From Gammaproteobacteria bacterium (lineage in GTDB: Bacteria; Pseudomonadota; Gammaproteobacteria; Pseudomonadales; Pseudohongiellaceae): a DNA stretch of 36,994 nt. Below, piece by piece: positions 1-8,639 of this stretch. The notes beneath the pieces are model-generated. The model searched no databases and was not told the origin of the DNA. It worked only from the letters and a program-made list of their open reading frames with translations. How positions within the stretch are numbered: position 1 is the stretch's first letter; each line of letters opens with the position of its first letter. The position numbers and the translations under genes are program-made. The DNA lies in NCBI GenBank assembly GCA_026710425.1, contig JAPORB010000190.1, forward strand, positions 1 through 36,994, read 5' to 3'.

Positions 1-2
1 TT

Positions 3-89
3 ACCAAAGATCCTGATATCCCAAGCTGGAACTATTTGATTGCTCCGCAACCATCAAATATGGCAGAACACCGTCGGTGCCTGAACTGA
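3..89 (+). CDS. C-terminal end of an unrecognised protein (cut by window edge)
   Basis: A reading frame open from base 3 ends in TGA at 87-89 and encodes 28 residues, including IPSWNYLIAPQPSNMAEHRR. The other two plus-strand frames close within the first 40 bases, so this is the likely coding frame if a gene enters from the left. I do not recognise the family. The end lies 113 bases before the next gene on the same strand, so it could belong to the same transcription unit. The fragment is too short for a firm call. Confidence 0.4.
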   Translation, partial: TKDPDIPSWNYLIAPQPSNMAEHRRCLN

Positions 90-202
90 GAATGTCAAAT
101 TATTTTTGCGCAAGCCCTTATAAGGAACGCGCTGAACGCACAAGGCAACCAGACACAACGGCAAGTTAGCCTGACTAACAATGCCGGTATTGGAATCAGA
201 CC

Positions 203-973
203 ATGTGGAGTAGGTTTTTGTCGCGTTGTAACGGTATTTTAGTTACCGCAGGTCGGTATTACATACGGTGGCTTGGTTTTGTCTTCCTGTCAGTGTCAGG
301 TGGTTTGACGGCTAACGCTCAGGAAAGTATCAAGCTTGCGGATGGCTCTCATCTCAGTGTCTTCATGGTGAGGCCGGCAGAAACCATGGAATCTCCAAGT
401 GCTCTCTTAATTCTTATGGGCGGCGGTTCAGGCAATGCTTCAATCTCCCGCGATACTTCGATCTGGCTGGGCAGCGGGTTTGCCGAGCGCGGATGGATGG
501 TGGCGGTCCCGGTGTCGCCGGATAACCGAGCTTTTCGTGGAGCTGAAAACAACGCCAAGATTGCAGAACTGGTAACCATTCTGCAACAGCGTAAGTCTGT
601 TGCTTCGGGACGGGTAATGTTGGCAGGCATCTCCAATGGAGGGATGTCGGCACTGGAGATAGCTCGACTTAATCCGGATGCCTATCTGGGTGTGGTAGCA
701 GTACCTGCTCTGGCCACTTCTGTTGTTGATAACCATCCGCTCAAGGATTTCCCTGTGTATCTGCGTATTGGTGGTGATGATCAACTGGGCTGGGCAGATA
801 GGTTTGGGGAAACGGTAGAGGCACTTACCGAAGCTGGTGTTGATCTGGATGCGGCTATTCTAGACAGTGCCCCTCACATATTTCGCATGCAATGGGAATC
901 ATTGCACCCTTGGCTAGAGAGAGTGAAAACGCAAAGATCAGAACAAACAGTACAAACCATCCACAACCCATGA
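203..973 (+). CDS. Secreted alpha/beta-hydrolase (esterase-like)
   Basis: The 256-residue protein has an N-terminal signal sequence: basic residues near 9-22, a hydrophobic stretch at about 23-35, and a likely cleavage after Ala-Asn-Ala near 39. It is therefore probably periplasmic or exported. The mature part has the nucleophile-elbow motif G-I-S-N-G-G with Ser144, a GGDD block at about 190-193 that could supply the acid, and His225 in SAPHIF. This is the usual Ser-Asp-His order of alpha/beta-hydrolases, and the length suits a compact carboxylesterase or dienelactone-hydrolase-like enzyme. A GGAA sequence sits 7 bases before ATG 203. It lies 28 bases upstream of the next gene, which suggests co-transcription. 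The substrate cannot be read from sequence. Confidence 0.8.
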   Translation: MWSRFLSRCNGILVTAGRYYIRWLGFVFLSVSGGLTANAQESIKLADGSHLSVFMVRPAETMESPSALLILMGGGSGNASISRDTSIWLGSGFAERGWMVAVPVSPDNRAFRGAENNAKIAELVTILQQRKSVASGRVMLAGISNGGMSALEIARLNPDAYLGVVAVPALATSVVDNHPLKDFPVYLRIGGDDQLGWADRFGETVEALTEAGVDLDAAILDSAPHIFRMQWESLHPWLERVKTQRSEQTVQTIHNP

Positions 974-1001
974 GGTAAAACCTTTGAGAAAGGAGAAAAC
1001 A

Positions 1002-1499
1002 ATGTTTATCAAACCGTTTAGACTGCTAACAGTAATTCTCATCCCCTTGTTATTCAGCGTCGGCGCGATGGCCGCCGAACCAGCTGCGACCATTGATCAA
1101 CTGGACTGGATGACAGGCAACTGGGCCGGACAGTTGGGGCCAAACCAGCTAGAAGAAAACTGGATAGCCACTGAAGGTGGCTCTATTGCGGCCATGGTAC
1201 GCATGACTGGCGAGGGTAGTACCAGCATGTTTGAAATGATTACTATTGAGGAGGTGGATGGCTCCCTGGTGCTTCATATTCAGCAATGGGATCCGGGTTT
1301 CCAGCCCCGCACTGAGAGTGCTCAGAAAATGGAGCTAGAGGAGATCAGCGATAACAGTGTAAGATTTCGAGCCGTAAGTGAAGGTGGTATGTCCTCATTG
1401 GGTTACAGCCAGCCCGATGCCGAATCATTCATCATCAGTGTCGAATTTGCCGATGGAAATAGCATGGAGATTCCGCTGCAAAAGCGTAGCCTTTGGTAA
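1002..1499 (+). CDS. DUF6265 family secreted protein
   Basis: The 165-residue protein starts with a signal peptide (hydrophobic core at about 8-20, cleavage near AMA-AE). The mature part carries the pattern seen in DUF6265 proteins: a LDWMTGNWAGQLG block, then EENWIATEGGSIAAMVRM, then a conserved FEMITIEE strand, which suggests a small beta-barrel of lipocalin type. The function of the family is not known to me. ATG 1002 is preferred over an in-frame TTG at 984 because AGGAG lies 6 bases before the ATG, while the TTG has no such site. It follows the esterase gene closely, so the two may form a small operon of exported proteins. Confidence 0.75.
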   Translation: MFIKPFRLLTVILIPLLFSVGAMAAEPAATIDQLDWMTGNWAGQLGPNQLEENWIATEGGSIAAMVRMTGEGSTSMFEMITIEEVDGSLVLHIQQWDPGFQPRTESAQKMELEEISDNSVRFRAVSEGGMSSLGYSQPDAESFIISVEFADGNSMEIPLQKRSLW

Positions 1500-1779
1500 G
1501 TACCAGGCCGGTTCTGTACCAAAACATCCTCGCTCAGATATCATTCCGGCTTGAATAGAAACCACCAGTTATTGGATCCAAGGTCGCCATGATAAAGGGT
1601 GAGCCTATTACTGACCCAATAACAGTACTAGCCAGGTAAATGTTCGTGCCTGAATGTGTTAGAGCGAGCTTGCGGGTATTAACGTTAAAAATGTACTTGA
1701 ACGTTTGGAATATCCTGATAGGTCGAGTGTATTTGTAGTCATGATTCTAGTGCTTGTATCATTGAGAGATGATCGGAGT

Positions 1780-1812
1780 AGACTGTATGACTATTGATTA
1801 GTCATACAGTCT
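1780..1812. repeat. Perfect 14-bp inverted repeat between convergent genes
   Basis: The arms at 1780-1793 and 1799-1812 are perfectly complementary (AGACTGTATGACTA and its reverse complement) and separated by the five bases TTGAT. There is no T-run on either side, so it is not a classical intrinsic terminator. It sits 52 bases past the aldehyde dehydrogenase stop codon and 280 bases past the DUF6265 gene, where a bidirectional transcription stop would be expected. It could also be a protein binding site. The rest of the 365-base gap 1500-1864 shows no gene. Confidence 0.8.
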
Positions 1813-1864
1813 GACCTGTTCGAAGTTTGCAGAATCATCAATAGACGTGCTCTATGTCAGATTC

Positions 1865-3289
1865 CTAGGCTGCACCAAGTATTGCTTTCACTTCCAAGTA
1901 CTCCTCAAAACCTTCAATACCCCATTCGCGCCCATTTCCTGATTGTTTGTAGCCACCAAAAGGTGAAGAGAAATCAGGTGCAGCTCCATTGAGATGCACG
2001 TTGCCAGTTCGTAATTGGCGTGCAATCTGTTGCGCATGTTCTGCCTCGCCAGAGACATATCCGGACAGTCCATAATCGGTGTCATTGGCTATGCGCACTG
2101 CATCGGCATCATCCTCATAGGGAAGAATACAAAGTACCGGACCGAAAATTTCCTCCCTGGCTATTGTCATATCGTTGTTGACCCTGCCAAACACTGTGGG
2201 CTGCACGAAATATCCTTTATCGATTCCCTCTGGCCGACCAGAACCGCCAGCAACCAGTTCGGCACCTTCCTCAATGCCCTTCTTGATCAAACCCTGAATC
2301 TTATTGAACTGGGTTTCGCTAACAACAGGGCCGAGTCGGATATTTTGGTCTGTAGGATCCCCCACAGTGGCTTTTGCTGCAGCAGTCTTGGCCACTTCCA
2401 TGGCTTCCTCCATCCGAGCGGCTGGTACCAGCATGCGGGTGGGTGCATTGCAGGACTGGCCGCTGTTGCCAAAGCAGCCCCTTACGCCACCGATGACTGC
2501 TTTGGTAAAGTCTTCGACATCATCAAGGATGATATTGGCAGACTTGCCACCGAGTTCTTGAGTTACTCGCTTAATTCCCTCTGCTGCCGCCCGGGCGACT
2601 TCCCGACCGGCGCGAGTGGAACCAGTAAAGGAAACCACATCTATTTCCGGATGGGCCGAGATTGCCGCACCCACGCCAGGTCCGTCGCCGTTGACCATGT
2701 TAAAAACACCGGAAGGTAAGCCTGAATCGGCAATGACCTCGGTCAGAATGTAGGCACTGACTGGCGCAATCTCACTGGGCTTGAGCACCATGGTGCAACC
2801 AGTGGCAATGGCCGGGGCCACCTTGCAGGCAATCTGGTTCAGCGGCCAGTTCCAGGGAGTAATGAATCCACAGACACCAGCAGGTTCCTTGACAATTCTG
2901 GTACTACCACGAACCTCTTCAAAGGAGTAATTTTCGAGGATTTTCAAGGCGGTCATGAAATGGCCAAGACCGCTAGGAACCTGAGCTGTTCTGGAGAGGT
3001 CCATCGGGGCACCCATTTCGGTTGAGATGGCGGCAGCGATTTCCTCACTCCTGGTCTTGATGCCGGACAGAATCTTGCCCAACACCTCTTTGCGTTGCTC
3101 AATGGACGAACAGGACCATTCAGGGAAGGCGATTCTGGCTGCTTGTGCGGCATCATCCACGTCTTCTGCTGTACCCATAGAGATTGATGCGAAGCTTTCT
3201 TCAGTGGCCGGATTGATAACTTCCATTGTCGGTCGTTGTGGTGCCACCCATTCTCCATTGATGTAAAATTTGGTATAGCTTGATGTCAT
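1865..3289 (-). CDS. NAD(P)-dependent aldehyde dehydrogenase
   Basis: The 474-residue protein matches the aldehyde dehydrogenase superfamily over its full length. Visible residues are the TPWNWPLNQ block with the oxyanion Asn147, the ELGGKS motif with general base Glu245, the FTGSTRAGR coenzyme loop, GNSGQSCNAPTR with the nucleophile Cys280, and EEIFGPVL near residue 380. It should oxidise an aldehyde to the acid with NAD+ or NADP+ in the cytoplasm; the substrate cannot be deduced. The start at 3289 has AGGAG 6 bases upstream. It stands alone: convergent with the genes on its low-coordinate side, and separated from mcrC by 111 bases on the other, so it may be transcribed with mcrBC or from its own promoter. 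Confidence 0.95.
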   Translation of the reverse strand: MTSSYTKFYINGEWVAPQRPTMEVINPATEESFASISMGTAEDVDDAAQAARIAFPEWSCSSIEQRKEVLGKILSGIKTRSEEIAAAISTEMGAPMDLSRTAQVPSGLGHFMTALKILENYSFEEVRGSTRIVKEPAGVCGFITPWNWPLNQIACKVAPAIATGCTMVLKPSEIAPVSAYILTEVIADSGLPSGVFNMVNGDGPGVGAAISAHPEIDVVSFTGSTRAGREVARAAAEGIKRVTQELGGKSANIILDDVEDFTKAVIGGVRGCFGNSGQSCNAPTRMLVPAARMEEAMEVAKTAAAKATVGDPTDQNIRLGPVVSETQFNKIQGLIKKGIEEGAELVAGGSGRPEGIDKGYFVQPTVFGRVNNDMTIAREEIFGPVLCILPYEDDADAVRIANDTDYGLSGYVSGEAEHAQQIARQLRTGNVHLNGAAPDFSSPFGGYKQSGNGREWGIEGFEEYLEVKAILGAA

Positions 3290-3400
3290 TGGTTGCTCCT
3301 GTCGCTGTTTTGGGTCCAGTTAGTTTCTGAGTTTTAGTGCTGTAAATTACCAGATTTTATACTGATGATGTTCACTCTCAATAATCAAAAACATGTCAGG

Positions 3401-4648
3401 TTATGATGAGTTGACAATTGAGCGGAGAGTTTCCCTAACTTCCCTGTTGGAACGACTTACATCGACGGTTGCGATATCGAAAGGAGTGTCATCTCCCGCC
3501 GATCGCCATTGCTGATAGATCCCGGCTTGTGACTGATCCAGGTCCCTATGCCAGGGATACAGCAGGACTATTCGCTTGGCTTCGTAGGCACGAGCGTAGG
3601 CAAGTAGTTGGTATATATCTGCTTGTTCAATGCCAAAATGTCTTTTCTCGCTTTTTAGTTTAAGCTTTTTCCATTTGGTATCAATGATGATGTTACCATT
3701 GATCACAATATCTGGCTTCAGCAGAAATCTTTTTTCAGGCCATCTGATCGCATGATATGAAGAATGTTGAAGCTCAACGGTCATAGACGGAAGTGCAATT
3801 TTCAGACTCCGCCCAATATATTCCTCGAAAAGCTCATTCATTGGGAAAAGCAGAGAGAATCCTTCAATGTTTCCGCTAGTTGTACTTTGCCATTCTCCAG
3901 AAAGTAGGAGTTTTGCATGGTGGTATAGCTGATGAAATGACCGATTGGTTCGGTCCAGACTGATTCGCTGTTGCGGTAGAATTGCGATTTCGCTTACGTC
4001 ATCGAATCTTGCAAGCAATTCAATGAGAATCCTTTTGTTATCATGGGAATCGCTGAGTTTGATCAATCGGACAATAGCCGCTTTGAGTACTCGATTTAAC
4101 GGTGTGTCTGGCGAGAACTCATCAAACCGACAGGCCAGTCGGTCTGGACGAACCACATTGCGACTAAACTGACGCTGGACATCCAGTTTTCCCTTGAGTC
4201 TGGGCAGATCGTCCTCGGTTCCCACGTAGCGATGGGAAAGACCGCGGCGGACTGCCGTTCGCAAACGTATGGAAAATACTCGTATTAGAATCTCAAGCAA
4301 ATTATCATGCTGGATACTTAAAGGAGTAAGTTCATGATCTGCAATGGGTAAGTTTCTGGCAATAGCTAGCATGCGTACCAGCGAATGCCTTAGTTCAGTG
4401 TCGCTATCAGCATCGATTTTGGGCAAGATTTCTATAGTAACATCGGGTGTGGTCAACACACCTACAACTTGACCTGCACGCAAGCTTGGCCTTGCTGTAC
4501 GTGTTATGATCGAAGGTCGCCCTCGCAGCCGTCTTGAAGTGCGCTCTGCAAGTGCATGTATGCGTTGTGCGCTTGGCTCGGTAATAGGAGTATTCGCACC
4601 AATGGGAACTTCTTTCCACTCCTTCAGCATTATAGGCTCAGCAGTCAT
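3401..4648 (-). CDS. mcrC: McrC-family nuclease subunit of a McrBC-type restriction system
   Basis: The 415-residue protein has the layout of McrC: an N-terminal domain that contacts the McrB ring (about 1-130), a middle segment with GKLDVQRQF, and a C-terminal PD-(D/E)XK nuclease. The nuclease residues are visible as KPDIVI (Asp313), IIDTKWKK (Asp323, Lys325) and QADIYQLLAYA (from Gln342). In the known system McrC cleaves DNA when McrB assembles on modified target sites. The start codon overlaps the mcrB stop by four bases (ATGA), the usual sign of translational coupling. The nuclease looks intact. The length is a little above that of the E. coli protein. Confidence 0.93.
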   Translation of the reverse strand: MTAEPIMLKEWKEVPIGANTPITEPSAQRIHALAERTSRRLRGRPSIITRTARPSLRAGQVVGVLTTPDVTIEILPKIDADSDTELRHSLVRMLAIARNLPIADHELTPLSIQHDNLLEILIRVFSIRLRTAVRRGLSHRYVGTEDDLPRLKGKLDVQRQFSRNVVRPDRLACRFDEFSPDTPLNRVLKAAIVRLIKLSDSHDNKRILIELLARFDDVSEIAILPQQRISLDRTNRSFHQLYHHAKLLLSGEWQSTTSGNIEGFSLLFPMNELFEEYIGRSLKIALPSMTVELQHSSYHAIRWPEKRFLLKPDIVINGNIIIDTKWKKLKLKSEKRHFGIEQADIYQLLAYARAYEAKRIVLLYPWHRDLDQSQAGIYQQWRSAGDDTPFDIATVDVSRSNREVRETLRSIVNSS

Positions 4649-6837
4649 TTATCTTCCGTATTATTGCTGGTGATTGGCCTGATCAGATTGCTATAGGCAG
4701 CCTGTCTATATGGAGGTTTCTTTATAACCCACTGGTAGCGGTCCTCGCCAGAATCTTCCTCCATGCCGGGCGGTCGCGGAAGCCTTACTCTCGAAACGAA
4801 ATGGTCACCACCCCCGAGTACTGATCTCACTTTGTTCCAGTCGTCATAAAAGTACTCAGCAATCAAAGGAATAATTTTACTGAACATAACCCTGTCAATA
4901 TCGCTCTGGCTTTTGCAGTTCCAAAACCATGCATGACCAATCAAATGATCTCGATCTATTAGGTATTCGAGTCGAGTATTGATGACATTGAGGGTGCTGG
5001 CCAGGTTAATACCTTCAATACTCTGGGGCAGCAAATCAGATTTTGGGGGCATTTCCTCAAAGTCAAATCGGCGACGCAGAGCTGTATCCAGCAGTGCGAT
5101 AGAGCGATCAGCAGTATTCATGGTGCCTAGAATGTAAAGATTTTTTGGCAAAGTGAAAGAATCGCCTGAGTATGGCAAGGTAACACTTATTTCATTCTGC
5201 GCTCCCATACGCTTATCCTCTTCTAGAAGGGTCACCATTTCACCCATTACCTTGGAGATGTTAGCGCGGTTTATCTCATCTATAACCAGCACGTAGTGTC
5301 TTTCTGGATCGCCTTTTGATCGCCTGGCAATTCGTTTCAGTACTCCATCAACCGCATTAAGCCTAAACCCGGTATTACTTGAGGTTTTGAATGCTTCTGA
5401 GTTTGACTCATTAGAGATTGAGTCCCCCGGCTCTAGCTCATCAAGACGAGTTTCCGGGCGTAAACCTTCCACGAATTCTTCATAGCCATAGGATTGATGA
5501 AATGTCACAAACTCAATTCTGCCAGCCTCAATCAATTTTTGAAAAAGTGAATGTGGATCTGGATCTGATATATTATTGTTGCTTACATTTCCCTCGCAAA
5601 TCTCAGTGCATTTCCTGATTGTCGAATATGTCTTACCGGTCCCAGGCGGTCCGTAAAGGATTAGGTTAAGCGGGATTGATGCCATATTGTTACGCTCTTC
5701 TTCATCGTATTGTGGGTTTTCATCATTAGGGATCGGAGGTGTCCCTTTGTTATCGCGGGCAGAATTTAATTCAATAAATTTAAATGTAGGCTGGAATTCG
5801 GGCAAAGTGTGAAATGAATCATAGCTGCCAATTCCAGGCCCTTCTTTTCTAAAGTTATCAAGTTGTGCAGCCTTACAGAGTCTGGTTCTTACACTGGACC
5901 TGTTTATCCATACAACTTGTAATACAGAATCTTCTGGATTTTCTGAGTAATTTGTACATTCTTTCTCCACTACTGCCATTCCACGAGTTTGCGATATCCC
6001 ATCTCTTGCAAGGATTATGTCTCCTGGGAGAACGCATTTGACTACTTCTAGCAACTTTTCACGAGTTTTGAATTTATGAATATGTACAATATTATTTTTA
6101 CTGAAATCCTCCCATAAGCCTCCTCTGTCATTTAGTAAGCTACAGGTAACACTATAGTAAGAAGGTTCCTTTGATGAGATGTGAGTATGAAACAAATATA
6201 AGGCTCTTGATATCTCATATAGATGGCAGCCTGGAAATATGCCCTTAAGCTTTGCAATAATATCAAGGTACGATGACCATTCCTTTCTACTTTGCAGGTT
6301 ACTCTGCAACCCTTTAAGGCTCTGTGGGAGAGTGTGATCTGCGGGGATAAAGAAGTCTGGTCGGATTAGAAAGAGACATTGGGTGAGTTTTGTGAGACCT
6401 ATCATTGGAATTTCCAAGACATTTTGAAAGTCTTGATTATTTATACTCGTCGTGTCATTGACCGCTTTTCGGAAAAAGTTCCAAAGAGTATCTGGTGAGA
6501 AGTTATTACAATCATGAAATAAAGCTGTCGTATTTGGAGTCGGTGTCGGAAAAGTAAATGATCTGTCAAGTTCTAGGCTTGGAAGATCATTTCTCAAACC
6601 AAATACTCCATGGATACTTCGAAATACAGGTTCCCACTGATTCGTTGTATTTCTTTGTGCCAGGAAATAGAAGAAGGAAAATGGGTCGATATTTTCATCG
6701 CCATAGTTAAGAAGAGCAGCATTTTCGCTTTGCCAGTCCACCTTTCGAGCATTTTGAATTAGATAGGAGTTGTCATTTTTGGCGATAGTGGTGGCCAGTT
6801 CCTGAAACCATGGAACCCAGCTATAGATATTCATCAT
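4645..6837 (-). CDS. mcrB: McrB-family AAA+ GTPase with a long N-terminal region
   Basis: The C-terminal half is a clear McrB motor: Walker A GPPGTGKT at 396-403, Walker B with Asp520-Glu521 in VLVIDEINRANISK, the McrB signature MNTADRS at 573-579 (in known McrB the Asn/Asp pair senses guanine), and LRRRFDF at 587-593. It should form a GTP-driven ring that recruits McrC. At 730 residues it is much longer than E. coli McrB. The first 390 residues do not look like the DUF3578 DNA-binding domain. The part at 255-320, with PGDIILARDG and GMAVVE, resembles an EVE/PUA-like modified-base reader, which is an inference. The N-terminus may have been exchanged for a different target reader. Confidence 0.92.
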   Translation of the reverse strand: MMNIYSWVPWFQELATTIAKNDNSYLIQNARKVDWQSENAALLNYGDENIDPFSFFYFLAQRNTTNQWEPVFRSIHGVFGLRNDLPSLELDRSFTFPTPTPNTTALFHDCNNFSPDTLWNFFRKAVNDTTSINNQDFQNVLEIPMIGLTKLTQCLFLIRPDFFIPADHTLPQSLKGLQSNLQSRKEWSSYLDIIAKLKGIFPGCHLYEISRALYLFHTHISSKEPSYYSVTCSLLNDRGGLWEDFSKNNIVHIHKFKTREKLLEVVKCVLPGDIILARDGISQTRGMAVVEKECTNYSENPEDSVLQVVWINRSSVRTRLCKAAQLDNFRKEGPGIGSYDSFHTLPEFQPTFKFIELNSARDNKGTPPIPNDENPQYDEEERNNMASIPLNLILYGPPGTGKTYSTIRKCTEICEGNVSNNNISDPDPHSLFQKLIEAGRIEFVTFHQSYGYEEFVEGLRPETRLDELEPGDSISNESNSEAFKTSSNTGFRLNAVDGVLKRIARRSKGDPERHYVLVIDEINRANISKVMGEMVTLLEEDKRMGAQNEISVTLPYSGDSFTLPKNLYILGTMNTADRSIALLDTALRRRFDFEEMPPKSDLLPQSIEGINLASTLNVINTRLEYLIDRDHLIGHAWFWNCKSQSDIDRVMFSKIIPLIAEYFYDDWNKVRSVLGGGDHFVSRVRLPRPPGMEEDSGEDRYQWVIKKPPYRQAAYSNLIRPITSNNTEDK

Positions 6838-7344
6838 TTTGATACCTTAGTTTGGCATTGGATGAGGCGACTTTCGGAAGGGGCTTCAAGCTACTAAGAA
6901 ACTCGCGGCACTTCAACCGTGTTGGTTGATGCGTGCAATGTGTTATTGGATTGAATCGGGCCTTCGGCGAATTTTATCACTAAACCAAGGGCAATCAGCT
7001 ACGAAACTAAACCTATTATAATTTTTGATGCCAGTAAATCCCGTACTTTTACTCTTAGAACATGTCAATATTATAACAAATCATCAGATTCCATTATCCA
7101 ATCGTGGATATTGATTTGAATGAGCTCAAATCATAATTGAACCCATTTCCGAAGCGGGCGGAACAAATGCCAGTAAGTTTATAACACGTCAGGATTGAAA
7201 CCCTTGCAGGAGCAACCACTGTAAAATTTTCCATCTAAATCACTCTTTTATATATCAGCATCAGTCAAAATAATCAGAATTATATATGTTAAGCTATTGT
7301 TTTAATTAGTTAATATAGAATTTCCGAAAAAGTGCGGTAAATCA
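6838..7344. other. Intergenic region between divergent mcrB and the DUF4143-type ATPase gene
   Basis: This is about 500 bases with no supportable gene on either strand, and the part from about 7050 is clearly AT-rich. Both flanking genes read outward, so promoters for both must lie here. Several AT-rich candidates exist near 7260-7320, but none has two convincing hexamers at proper spacing. I saw no direct repeats that would mark an insertion. Confidence 0.5.
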
Positions 7345-7380
7345 ATTACATCACTGAGTAATTTTACTCAATGATGTAAT
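7345..7380. promoter_or_regulatory. 16-bp near-perfect inverted repeat just upstream of the ATPase gene
   Basis: The arms at 7345-7360 (ATTACATCACTGAGTA) and 7365-7380 (TACTCAATGATGTAAT) are complementary except for one position that could form a G-U pair in RNA. They are separated by ATTT. The repeat ends 8 bases before the ATG at 7389 and takes the place where a ribosome binding site would be. It could be an operator for autoregulation or an RNA hairpin controlling translation. No T-run follows, so it is not a terminator. Confidence 0.6.
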
Positions 7381-7388
7381 ACTGTCCC

Positions 7389-8639
7389 ATGAAAAATCGC
7401 TATGAACGCTATCATGTATCCACTCTGCTGGCCCGAATTGCGGAGCCCCCGAGAACCTTGATTTTCGTTTTCGGCCCGCGGCAATCCGGCAAGAGCACGC
7501 TTGTCAAACAAGCCTTGGCACTAACCACCCTTGAGAGCCGTTACTTCTCTGTCGATATGTTGGAGCCTGATGTAGTCTCTCCATATCTCACCGAGCAGGA
7601 ACAATTTAAATCCAGAAATATCGTTCATGATTCAGCATGGCTGATAAGAATCTGGCAGGAAGCCCGCAAGGAAGCTGAACGACATGAGTCCGGTTTCGTG
7701 CTGGTGCTGGATGAGATTCAGAACATTCCCCAGTGGTCATCAATAGTCAAAGGTCTCTGGGATGCTGATCGCTTTGCCGATCGGAATTTGCGGGTAGTAA
7801 TCCTGGGATCCTCTCCGTTGCCATTGCAGCAGAGATTGGCTGAAAGTCTGGCTGGGCGATTTGAATTGATCAGAGTTGAACACTGGTCCTTCCGCGAAAT
7901 GGCCAATGCATTCAATTTTGATCTGCCAAGCTATGTGTACTTTGGTGGCTATCCGGGTGCAGCTCACTTCATTAATGATCAATCACGTTGGCGTGAATAT
8001 ATTCGTAATTCAATTATTACACCCAACATTGATAAAGACATTCTGGCAATGACCCGTGTGGACAAACCGATATTGCTCAAAAGAACTTTCGAGCTTTGCA
8101 GTAGCTACTCCGGTCAGATTTTATCCTACACTAAAATGCTGGGGCAGTTGCAGAGTGCAGGAAATACAACCACACTGGCACACTACCTCAATATTCTAAC
8201 TCATGCCGGATTGTTAGCTGGATTAGAAAAGTATGCCGGACAACTGTTTCGCCGAAGAGCATCCAGCCCAAAGCTTAATATCCTCAATACTGCACTGATG
8301 TCAGTAAATTCCGGCTACAACTTTGAAGATGCTCAAGTCGACCGGACATTCTGGGGAAGACTTATAGAGAGTACAGTTGGCGCACACCTGTACAATACAG
8401 GCATGCCAGAGATTAAACTGCATTACTGGCGAAAAAGTCCCCATGAAGTAGATTTTGTGTTGAAAAGAGGGCCCAGGTTAATCGGCATTGAAGTAAAGAG
8501 TGCCAGTCATAAAAATACATCTCTAGGGCTGACAGAATTTAATAAGCTGTTTCAACCAGAATGTGTATTTAAAGTAGGTGGGCAAGGTATTCCTTTGGAA
8601 GAATTTCTAATGTTTCCCGCATCTCATTGGTTTGATTGA
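7389..8639 (+). CDS. ATP-binding protein, AAA_14/DUF4143 family
   Basis: The 416-residue protein has Walker A GPRQSGKST at 29-37, Walker B VLVLDEIQN with Asp108-Glu109, the GSSPLPLQ sensor region near 140, SLAGRFE near 153, and a C-terminal DUF4143 domain. That domain ends in EVDFVL (353-358) and GIEVKS (366-371), spaced like a PD-(D/E)XK nuclease fold with Asp355, Glu368 and Lys370. Such proteins are common and patchily distributed in bacterial genomes, and their role is not established. Length is typical. No ribosome binding site is visible because an inverted repeat fills that position. It sits between divergent mcrBC and a NACHT remnant, so a link to defence is possible but unproven. Confidence 0.88.
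   Translation: MKNRYERYHVSTLLARIAEPPRTLIFVFGPRQSGKSTLVKQALALTTLESRYFSVDMLEPDVVSPYLTEQEQFKSRNIVHDSAWLIRIWQEARKEAERHESGFVLVLDEIQNIPQWSSIVKGLWDADRFADRNLRVVILGSSPLPLQQRLAESLAGRFELIRVEHWSFREMANAFNFDLPSYVYFGGYPGAAHFINDQSRWREYIRNSIITPNIDKDILAMTRVDKPILLKRTFELCSSYSGQILSYTKMLGQLQSAGNTTTLAHYLNILTHAGLLAGLEKYAGQLFRRRASSPKLNILNTALMSVNSGYNFEDAQVDRTFWGRLIESTVGAHLYNTGMPEIKLHYWRKSPHEVDFVLKRGPRLIGIEVKSASHKNTSLGLTEFNKLFQPECVFKVGGQGIPLEEFLMFPASHWFD

Noticed and set aside
2015-2719. 234-codon plus-strand frame
   Set aside because: It lies entirely opposite the aldehyde dehydrogenase gene, has no known motif, and the opposite strand has full family motifs.
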